Shown: positions 1 through 6,742 of the stretch, piece by piece
Numbering within the stretch: position 1 is the stretch's first letter
Layout: every line of letters begins with the position of its first letter
Assembly: GCA_048520025.1 (NCBI GenBank)
Contig: DBFZTP010000123.1
Location: 1-21,450 of the forward strand
Length of the DNA stretch: 21,450 nt
Direction: 5' to 3'
Source: Aphodousia sp048520025
GTDB taxonomy: Bacteria > Pseudomonadota > Gammaproteobacteria > Burkholderiales > Burkholderiaceae_F
Notes under the pieces: generated by a model
What the model saw: the letters and a program-made list of their open reading frames with translations, nothing else
The model's database searches: none
What the model was told of the DNA's origin: nothing
Translations under genes and position numbers: made by a program

Positions 1-39
1 AATTGAATTTGAGTAGGCCATTATCAAAAGAAATTTCAA

Positions 40-996
40 TTAAATCAACAAGAAATGCAATGCGGGGTTTCCTGATTGCAAAAGGTTTTTGCGCAGTGCG
101 TTTAATACGGTGATGCGTATTGGCTTCTTGAGTTCATTTAAGACGGGTGTCATCATTCTTGCATGAGCATTAAATCGAACAAATCCATCTTCTTCCTCAA
201 TCAATAAATAGGGGAATTCTTGAGAAATCTCCTCTACTGAAATGTCACATTGGGTGAGCGCTTCTATTGAACACAAAACTAGCATCCAAGGTTCATGGGG
301 AATGGTTCGATAAAATCCGACGATCATTAAAGTTTGAGTTCCAGCACGCAAGCGTATTAAAGGCAAAAAACGTTGAGTTTGATCAATGCAATACGCATCA
401 GCACTCCAAAGAGCACCAACGGTGATGTCAGGTTTCAAAATGAACGTTTGAACGAAATGCTTTGCCATTGGCAATACCTGATTAAAGATGGGCTGTGCTT
501 TTGCCAGATTAAATTGTTGTCGAAGCCCCGGCGACATTTGATTAAAAATTTCTTTCAGATGATTCCGGTGAGGTTCGGTTTCGAGATTTTCAGATAACCA
601 ACTTTCAACTTCAGTGTCCGAAATCAAGTCTTGAAACTTTTGCAGAGGGCGCCAAGGCGTTTCCACCAATAAGAGATTATCCAACGCAATTCCATAGCGT
701 TCGGCCTTAGCGATGATGTCTTTTTCTTTTTTATCCAAAAATCTTAGGTGCATTGGCATAAATGCCAACTCTTCCATCACAACACCATTTTGTAAGTGAC
801 GTTCAAAGCGTCTGATGATGTTGCTGGTTTTGCCAATATAAACGTGGCGATCGGGTCGAATTTGGAGGTAAATACCCGAGAGGATCATTCGGTTTTCGAA
901 GAGGCTCACGACAGAGGAAATACCTCTAACATCAGCAATTTTCTCAAAACCCAATAAATACGCGGTATGCATGCCGAAATTTGATATTTTTGCCAT
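40..996 (-). CDS. GIY-YIG nuclease-domain protein of unknown role
   Basis: This 318-residue protein has a recognisable GIY-YIG core: GIY at residues 41-43, VYIGKT at 52-57, and an RRFERH segment at 62-67 that supplies the Arg and His expected on the catalytic helix; Glu102 is a possible metal ligand. That family cuts DNA (homing endonucleases, UvrC, restriction enzymes). The C-terminal two thirds (about 110-318) matches no family I can name. It holds a Pro/Phe/Gln-rich stretch near 150-185 and a mixed hydrophobic/acidic region (EEISQEFPYLLIEEEDG near 245-261). It lies on the same strand as the tra genes but some 480 bases beyond traG, so it probably has its own promoter. No good ribosome binding site precedes this ATG; Met9 is an alternative start. 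A defence, anti-defence or element-maintenance role is possible, but nothing in the sequence decides it. The nuclease fold is fairly sure, the function is not. Confidence 0.75.
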   Translation of the reverse strand: MAKISNFGMHTAYLLGFEKIADVRGISSVVSLFENRMILSGIYLQIRPDRHVYIGKTSNIIRRFERHLQNGVVMEELAFMPMHLRFLDKKEKDIIAKAERYGIALDNLLLVETPWRPLQKFQDLISDTEVESWLSENLETEPHRNHLKEIFNQMSPGLRQQFNLAKAQPIFNQVLPMAKHFVQTFILKPDITVGALWSADAYCIDQTQRFLPLIRLRAGTQTLMIVGFYRTIPHEPWMLVLCSIEALTQCDISVEEISQEFPYLLIEEEDGFVRFNAHARMMTPVLNELKKPIRITVLNALRKNLLQSGNPALHFLLI

Positions 997-1093
997 AAGT
1001 GAAATTTTGTTGTTTGCTTAAAATTCTTGCAATGAAGCTCATAGACTATATGAAATAGCTCATTGATTTTGATAGATAAAATTCATTGGAAAA

Positions 1094-1138
1094 ATGAGTT
1101 GTCGACTCTTTAAGATATCGATAAATGATTCAACTCAT
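1094..1138. repeat. Inverted repeat in the spacer between the GIY-YIG gene and the small plus-strand frame
   Basis: The perfect 8-bp arms ATGAGTTG (1094-1101) and CAACTCAT (1131-1138) are separated by 29 bases. They lie about 100 bases upstream of the GIY-YIG start and about 50 bases upstream of the ATG at 1186, between divergent reading frames. The place suits an operator. The arms are short, and chance cannot be excluded in such AT-rich DNA. The rest of the spacer 997-1185 shows only a loose TATAGT-like element on the minus strand near 1045 and a repeated AGCTCAT at 1036 and 1057. Confidence 0.35.
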
Positions 1139-1185
1139 GGGCCCTTAAGTTGAAATTTGTGTTTTTCGTTTTTAGTGAGTTAATC

Positions 1186-1461
1186 ATGTCTATTACCTCT
1201 TGTTTTAAAAATTTAAAGAACCGAGTCGTGACGTTCTTAACCGTTCCTCCCGTGCATGAAGACCCTTATGTCAATGCAATACTGAACACAAAAGTTTCAA
1301 AAGAAGAAGCGTTAAATACGTGTTATTTACTGTTCGTTGATCCGATAGTCAGGTTTGCACAAGAACGCCCTTCGAGTTGTAGAAGAAGACGTATCCGTTC
1401 TTTACGGTATTGTCGAAGTCGATATATCTCTCACGGTTATCGATGTGGTCGTCGTTTTTAA
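1186..1461 (+). CDS. Small uncharacterised protein with Arg-rich tail, possibly frameshifted
   Basis: A plus-strand frame of 91 codons starts at the ATG at 1186, after a weak AGTGAG element; a TTG at 1150 in the same frame would add 12 residues. The first ~60 residues look like an ordinary small soluble protein (a basic N-terminus, then VPPVHEDPYVNAILNTKVSK). From about codon 62 the composition changes sharply to Arg, Cys, Ser and Tyr, ending CGRRF. Over the same stretch the +1 frame (open 1349-1519) reads as acidic and beta-strand-like, for example VVEEDVSVLYGIVEVDISL. A one-base shift near 1350 could therefore have replaced the original C-terminus. It converges on traG with 16 bases between the stops and no clear terminator hairpin. 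No family is recognised; it may be a real small gene, a broken one, or a chance frame. Confidence 0.35.
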   Translation: MSITSCFKNLKNRVVTFLTVPPVHEDPYVNAILNTKVSKEEALNTCYLLFVDPIVRFAQERPSSCRRRRIRSLRYCRSRYISHGYRCGRRF

Positions 1462-1477
1462 TCACTCAAAAAGGGCA

Positions 1478-4400
1478 TTACTTATGCGACGTAGTGCTCG
1501 TTTCGAGTTCTCGACTTGATTGAATCGCCCGTTCAAAGTCATTCATTCGAACCGTTTTATCTTGTTGCCCAAGTTCACGCAGTGCACGTTCGTCACTGCT
1601 TGAGTTTAGGGCTGTACGATCAAGCTTTTCTTCATAGTTCTGAGGTGAGCTATAGGGGAAGCCTCCAAGAAATGCGTTACCTATAACAGTCGATAGTCCT
1701 CTTTCTTTTTCTGAATACAGCGCGGCTGCAGAACGTGTATTTCCTCTTTGAAGTAGCAAGTCGTTTTCGTCTTGGCTTGCATTAGTGGCAAAGGTTTCTC
1801 GTTTTTGATCTGAGATATTTTTAATCGCGTGAGTATCCGGTTCAGACCCTACGGGTTGATGAATGGTTTTTGCTTGTACACCCATAGCCGCGGTGTTGTT
1901 ATCAATGGTTGATTGCTCAAACTTTTGCTCGAAATCAGCAAGCGTCGTTTGTTGTCCCGTCTTTGCCATTTGATCAATTTGCGTGAGTGTTAATGGTAAA
2001 GCTGTCTCCGGACGATAAGGAGTTTGAAGCTGTTCGCTCTGCAAGGATTGTGCAAAAGCACTACGAGCTGCAGCACTATGAAATAGGGCAGATTGTGCTC
2101 GCTCGGGAGAACCAAACGTATCAATGGCTTTGAGCATAGCTTCAGGATTGGCATTCATCAATGTGCGAATGTCTTGTTGACTGACTTGAGCCATTTGCTC
2201 TCCGGCGGAAGTGGAAGCCATTTGGTTAAAACTTGAAGACATCGAATATTGATAGGCAGACGTTAGCTGAGATTCAAATGTTTCTGCAGCTTGTCGAATA
2301 CCGGTATCTTTTGTTGTCGCTGCAATTTGTCTTGTTGCTGACAATAGTGTCTGATACGCACTTTGTTTTTGGGTTTGATTGGCTGTACTGGATTGTTGAG
2401 TTATGGTGTCAGTAAGATCTTGCGCTGTATTTATGGATGCAGAAATAGAACCCGACCAATCTGATTCATTTTCAGAATTATCAGCCAAGTTATTCTTTGC
2501 GCTCGTATTCAGTTTTGAAGAGTCGGTGGCAGAAAGTCCTGTAACACTAGAGGCCTTCTTTGTAGAAAGCCCAAGAAGTTTCTCTAAATAATCTGAGTTT
2601 TTCTCCTCTGAGGCATTCAAGGCTGTTTGTGTTTCAATCGATAAGCCTTGCGAATTATTCATTTGTTCGCTCAACGACGTCGACTTACCAACACTCATCG
2701 ATTGTCCGATTGATTCGCTCTCTGAGCTTCGTTCGGACAATCCGTGACTACGACTGATTTCAGTGTTTAATTGGTTGGTAAAACCAGCCATCGACTTATC
2801 CGTGGTTTGTGTCATGAATTGACGCAAACCATTAACGGCGTCGCTGTAACTCATCGTGTTGGTCGTTGCTGAATTCTTACCCAAGGAGTTGCTTTCACCC
2901 AATCCCATCGTTGAATTCACACCCGTTGAAATTTCTGTTGCACTCATGCCGGTAACGGTACCGTCTCCATTTCGAGTGATTGAGCCATAGGCTGATGCGG
3001 TTCGCATCATTGAGGAGTCGATGAAAGAGGTCGATAGATCAGATTTGTTCCCGTTAATGTTATTGGTGGAAACATTGCCCCACGAGCTGTTACCCAAGGT
3101 GATATTGCCTTGAGCTAAAGTTGAACCTTGAGATTGGGCCGCACTTTGTGCGGGCGCCATCATGGAACCCACCATTTGAGCGCTGGCAATGTCTGATCCT
3201 TTGGCAATCGCAAATGCAATAACTGGTGCCAAAATCATCAAGTATCCGGCAATAGCTTGAGAACTTGCACCCGTTTCACGAATGAGCGTTGCGGCCATGA
3301 TGGAATTAGCGCCGTATTGCTGAATGATTTGATTCATAGGGTGAGCATCAACATGGATCATCAAATAATTAATCACGGATGAAATCGGTGCCCAAAGTTC
3401 AATCCAAATCAAAAGAGTAAGGTAGTTACGCAAAATCGAAGCAGCCATGTGTCCCGTGGCAACGACCATAATGAGAATCAAGGGGAAGGCTGCCAAAATC
3501 ATAAACTGCAAAGCATTTCTGACTTTGGGTAGAGCATCTTGTGCGATTTGTGACATTGTTCGGTAATTCAGCTCACTGGCGAGATTGCCTTGTGCTTTGG
3601 CTAGTTTCGTTGCCACCGCTAAAGGATTTTTCGATAAAGCTGCGACTTGCGAGAGATCATCGTCCAAGGTATTCATAAAGACCGAATGCTTAATGGAACT
3701 TGAGAGCGTTTGGGAAAGCCCTAAGAGCACCGTTTCTGATTGAGGAAGTGCTGAGGCGATGACCGCACTTGGATTTACGTGGTCGGGAACGAGTTTCATA
3801 GCAAGGCGCTCTTCAATCGCAGGGACTTCTTCTTGGTTTAAGTAAGTTTCAACAGCGGTGACGGCCACATCGCAAGTTATCCATCTTCCGTCCACATCTG
3901 GTGTACGGCGAGCGGGATTGACCCAACCGTTTGTTGAGATTGTTCCCCAAAGGTTACCGCTTGCCACCAATGCATTGAGTTTATTGGGGTAGTCGACGAG
4001 TTCCGGCACCACGCAGTGACGATTAAACCCTGAGATTAAGAGTCTGCCCTGAGGTGTCACGGGGCCGGCAGCTAATAAAGCGCTCACGGCGCGTTGGGGA
4101 AACACCATGCCGAAACGTGAAAAACGTTCAGCGTCCGCTGAAGCAAAGGCCGTTTCAAATTGTTCCGTTAGCCAGTGGCCAACGTGAGAAGTGGTGCTTG
4201 CGAGAAAGGCTAAACCGAGCGGGACGTGATCGACGGGGTAGACTTGCGCCACCCGATCGTCTCTGACAATAACCGTTGTTTTGGGGACAATGGTAACGGT
4301 ATAAAAAAGCAAAACCGCGACCAAAAAACTCATTACTTCAAGCCCCTTGTAGCGAAGGGCAGCTACGGTAATAACCGACAAGAATCCCGCTAAAGCGACG

Positions 4401-4507
4401 GATTTAAGAAGACCGAAAAAGTCCCCCGTCCCCACAATCATGACCATGGCTTCTAAAAGATCACGGATTTGAGCACCGTTCCAATACGCATAAAACTGAA
4501 AAGTCAT
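1478..4507 (-). CDS. traG: TraG, mating-pair stabilisation and pilus assembly protein
   Basis: TraG is an inner-membrane protein. In F its N-terminal part is needed for pilus assembly, and its periplasmic C-terminal part stabilises mating pairs and is the target of entry exclusion by TraS. Here it has 1009 residues (F TraG 938). The start MTFQFYAYWNG and the membrane segments at about 33-50, 59-76, 333-351, 361-385 and 419-437 fit the family. The loop 80-330 is periplasmic-like. From about residue 450 to the end the chain is hydrophilic and rich in Ser, Thr, Asn and Gln, with coiled-coil-like parts, as in TraG C-termini. It is the last tra gene of the operon and starts 2 bases after the traH stop, with GGGAG 11 bases upstream. 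No traS/traT follows, so the exclusion partner, if any, lies elsewhere. The C-terminal half is probably the least conserved part. Confidence 0.95.
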   Translation of the reverse strand: MTFQFYAYWNGAQIRDLLEAMVMIVGTGDFFGLLKSVALAGFLSVITVAALRYKGLEVMSFLVAVLLFYTVTIVPKTTVIVRDDRVAQVYPVDHVPLGLAFLASTTSHVGHWLTEQFETAFASADAERFSRFGMVFPQRAVSALLAAGPVTPQGRLLISGFNRHCVVPELVDYPNKLNALVASGNLWGTISTNGWVNPARRTPDVDGRWITCDVAVTAVETYLNQEEVPAIEERLAMKLVPDHVNPSAVIASALPQSETVLLGLSQTLSSSIKHSVFMNTLDDDLSQVAALSKNPLAVATKLAKAQGNLASELNYRTMSQIAQDALPKVRNALQFMILAAFPLILIMVVATGHMAASILRNYLTLLIWIELWAPISSVINYLMIHVDAHPMNQIIQQYGANSIMAATLIRETGASSQAIAGYLMILAPVIAFAIAKGSDIASAQMVGSMMAPAQSAAQSQGSTLAQGNITLGNSSWGNVSTNNINGNKSDLSTSFIDSSMMRTASAYGSITRNGDGTVTGMSATEISTGVNSTMGLGESNSLGKNSATTNTMSYSDAVNGLRQFMTQTTDKSMAGFTNQLNTEISRSHGLSERSSESESIGQSMSVGKSTSLSEQMNNSQGLSIETQTALNASEEKNSDYLEKLLGLSTKKASSVTGLSATDSSKLNTSAKNNLADNSENESDWSGSISASINTAQDLTDTITQQSSTANQTQKQSAYQTLLSATRQIAATTKDTGIRQAAETFESQLTSAYQYSMSSSFNQMASTSAGEQMAQVSQQDIRTLMNANPEAMLKAIDTFGSPERAQSALFHSAAARSAFAQSLQSEQLQTPYRPETALPLTLTQIDQMAKTGQQTTLADFEQKFEQSTIDNNTAAMGVQAKTIHQPVGSEPDTHAIKNISDQKRETFATNASQDENDLLLQRGNTRSAAALYSEKERGLSTVIGNAFLGGFPYSSPQNYEEKLDRTALNSSSDERALRELGQQDKTVRMNDFERAIQSSRELETSTTSHK

Positions 4508-4509
4508 TT

Positions 4510-5940
4510 TTATTGCACTCCCGTAAGACTCAATCGTTCACTCATTTGGTAAGCAGCATTGCCCAAGAGGCTTCGTTCAATATGCTCAATTTGTTCAATA
4601 AACGAGTGAGTACGTGCCATTTGCTGATAGATTTTGTCGGCGCGAGAGGAGAGGTCACTTCTGACTTTATGAATGCGAGTAACCAAGGCTTGAGCGTGCT
4701 GCTCATTAAGCGTTGATACAGTCGACGCACTTGACGCTGTTACCGTGCGTTCAATATCAATGGTGAGTTGTTCGAGCGCTCTGACAATCGCTTCAAAGGC
4801 TGCTGCTTCCACATAAACACGCAAGATGTCATCGGCAAAGCCCATGTATCGACGGCTCGTCACCGTGTTGATAATTGTGATAAGAGGAATGGTTGTTACC
4901 GAACCCAATAAAAGAACATCGTCATCAGTGACTAAATTGGGATTGCGTGATAAGAGGGCGTTTTGATAGCGTTTGGCTGCCTGCCACAACTCGTAGGTTA
5001 AATTGATGTCATCCATCACAACACGACGAGGGGTTAAGCATTGAGGATCGCTGTCGGAACACGTCAGACGCAAAGCGTCCGTCAACGACACGCTGTCAAT
5101 ACTTCCTAAAAGAGTTGTAGCGATATCTTCTCCCATGATGAGGCGGGATTGCGCAACGGCGTCCGCCCCTTCGCCGGTTTTTACATAAATCGTGGTCCCC
5201 ACGAGCGTCATCATCACTTCTTTGAGTTCTTTCGGATAACTCGATGTCAGCTGTCCCCCATTCAGTAATGACCACGTTAAATTGAGTTGCGGAGCATCAA
5301 TGACGTTTCCTCCCGTGTCTTTACGGGTGGGAGCGTAATCAAAAAGAACAGAACCGTTGGCACGGGTTTTCTCGGTCGCTTCATAAGCATCACTTACAAT
5401 GCCTCGTTCTCGAAGACTATTGGCCGTCGAATACTTCAACTTTTCCATGTAGCCTTGTGCTCCTGACATATCCAAAATCTTTTGAGCAGCCGAGCAAGAG
5501 TCTTGAAAATGCGCACCGTACTCACGGATCAAATCACGAAAGCTTGTCACTTGTTCGGATAGGTCTGGCGACAAAGTTTGAAGCGCCAATTGAAATGCAA
5601 GACCGGGGAGCGACGAGCCGATGGCTTTTAGGTAATTCACAAACTCGTCTTTGCTGGGGATGCTGAAGGCGCCCATGAATAAATCAATCCCGCCACAGCC
5701 GGCAGAAAGTTTTGGAGGCGAGTAGTGAAAGGGCGTGAAATCGTTTCGAGGGGCTTTAAAGACGTAACCTCCTCCCGTGACAACTTTAAGCCCTGCGGTT
5801 TCGTGAATGCCCGCTGCCGTGACATTCCCCTGAGAGGCAGCCGCATGATAAAAATCTTCAATGAAGTGAGCCTTGGCGGTCGATGTCACGCCAAGGGCCA
5901 AAAGAGATAAACAAAGGGGTTTGATCAAGAGCGTTTCCAT
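4510..5940 (-). CDS. traH: TraH, conjugative pilus assembly protein
   Basis: TraH is an exported protein associated with the outer membrane and needed for pilus extension, acting with TraF, TraU and TraW. The 476 residues (F TraH 458) begin with a signal peptide cleaved after about residue 24 (TAKA/HF). The family signature is clear: a GGYVFKAPRNDF segment at 57-68, then GCGGIDLF at 81-88 followed by MGAFSIPSKDEFVNYLKAIG, and a Cys in DSCSAAQKI near 147-155. The last ~100 residues are helical and likely coiled coil. It starts 7 bases after the traF stop and ends 2 bases before traG. Several paired cysteines suggest it is a client of the co-encoded disulfide enzymes. Confidence 0.95.
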   Translation of the reverse strand: METLLIKPLCLSLLALGVTSTAKAHFIEDFYHAAASQGNVTAAGIHETAGLKVVTGGGYVFKAPRNDFTPFHYSPPKLSAGCGGIDLFMGAFSIPSKDEFVNYLKAIGSSLPGLAFQLALQTLSPDLSEQVTSFRDLIREYGAHFQDSCSAAQKILDMSGAQGYMEKLKYSTANSLRERGIVSDAYEATEKTRANGSVLFDYAPTRKDTGGNVIDAPQLNLTWSLLNGGQLTSSYPKELKEVMMTLVGTTIYVKTGEGADAVAQSRLIMGEDIATTLLGSIDSVSLTDALRLTCSDSDPQCLTPRRVVMDDINLTYELWQAAKRYQNALLSRNPNLVTDDDVLLLGSVTTIPLITIINTVTSRRYMGFADDILRVYVEAAAFEAIVRALEQLTIDIERTVTASSASTVSTLNEQHAQALVTRIHKVRSDLSSRADKIYQQMARTHSFIEQIEHIERSLLGNAAYQMSERLSLTGVQ

Positions 5941-5947
5941 CGTGTTT

Positions 5948-6742
5948 TTAGTTTGACTTAACAGAAGCTAAGAAGCGGTTAATGAGTTCATCGGCCGAAA
6001 GAGCGCCAGACGCAATCAATCGGGCTTCGCCGGATTGAGCGACAATAAAAATGGCGGGTGTTTGAGTAATCGTGGTCTGCGTTTTTTCAGATAATTGACG
6101 CAAAATGCCGTTATCGGGTAGGGCATTGGGCCACGAGGCAGGTTGGGCATTACCAATGTAGATGGGCAATGTTTTAATGCCGTGCGTTTCTTCTAAAAAG
6201 CGACTCACCGTTGCCATCACGTCGCAAAAGGAACAACCTTCTTGAACAACAAACAAAAGCGCGTAACGGTCTTTCAATGCCGAGAGTCGAGATTGCCTCT
6301 CTTTAGCTTGGTTTTCTTTGAGGGCCACTTGCGCAAAGTTAGCATTGGGAAAGGTCACCGTTGCATCAAATTGCGGTAAGCCCCAAAGCGTTTGTTGCCA
6401 CGTTTTAGCAAAGGTGTTGGATTTCTCGAGCATAAAGTGATTCACCTCCAAGTAGCTTGAAAGTGTCTCTTTCGAGGGGCTCATGACGGCTCGTGCAAGA
6501 CGGGCCTGCGCTTCCTTTTGAAGGGCCTCCAAGGAGGTGATTTGGGAGAGTTCCCGATCTTTTGTTTTACCTTCTTTTTCTTCAGGGCCATAGTACAAAA
6601 AGCCTCGAGTGTCACTCGTCCAAACGTCTTCTTGCCAGAAATTATCGTTGGCAGCGTGCGTTACGCTTTGCACGGCGCATAAAGACAAGATGGCTATCAG
6701 CCAGTGTTTTTTTAGTTTTAAGGGATTCATAACGATTAACAT
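5948..6742 (-). CDS. traF: TraF, thioredoxin-fold pilus assembly protein with CxxC
   Basis: TraF is a periplasmic thioredoxin-fold protein of F-type systems needed for pilus assembly. Features are a signal peptide (ending THA/A near residue 30), the GFLYYGPEEKE segment near 47-57 (equivalent of the family WFFYxDP), a central helical region ending GLPQFDATVTFPNANF, and a C-terminal thioredoxin domain with CSFC at 170-173 and TPAIFIV as the cis-Pro loop. F TraF itself is reported to lack the CxxC, so this copy is probably redox-active. The ATG chosen overlaps the traN stop (ATGTTAA); Met5 at 6730 is an equally possible start, giving a shorter n-region. Neither has a strong ribosome binding site, so translational coupling is likely. 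Confidence 0.92.
   Translation of the reverse strand: MLIVMNPLKLKKHWLIAILSLCAVQSVTHAANDNFWQEDVWTSDTRGFLYYGPEEKEGKTKDRELSQITSLEALQKEAQARLARAVMSPSKETLSSYLEVNHFMLEKSNTFAKTWQQTLWGLPQFDATVTFPNANFAQVALKENQAKERQSRLSALKDRYALLFVVQEGCSFCDVMATVSRFLEETHGIKTLPIYIGNAQPASWPNALPDNGILRQLSEKTQTTITQTPAIFIVAQSGEARLIASGALSADELINRFLASVKSN

Noticed and set aside
1..42. Terminator after the GIY-YIG gene from AATTGAATTT/AAATTTCAATT
   Set aside because: The stem is imperfect, has no G/C clamp and is not followed by a T-run on the minus strand.
1462..1477. Bidirectional terminator between traG and the small convergent frame
   Set aside because: The 16 bases between the stop codons hold no hairpin, and the TCGATA/TATCGA pair at 1419-1443 is too short.
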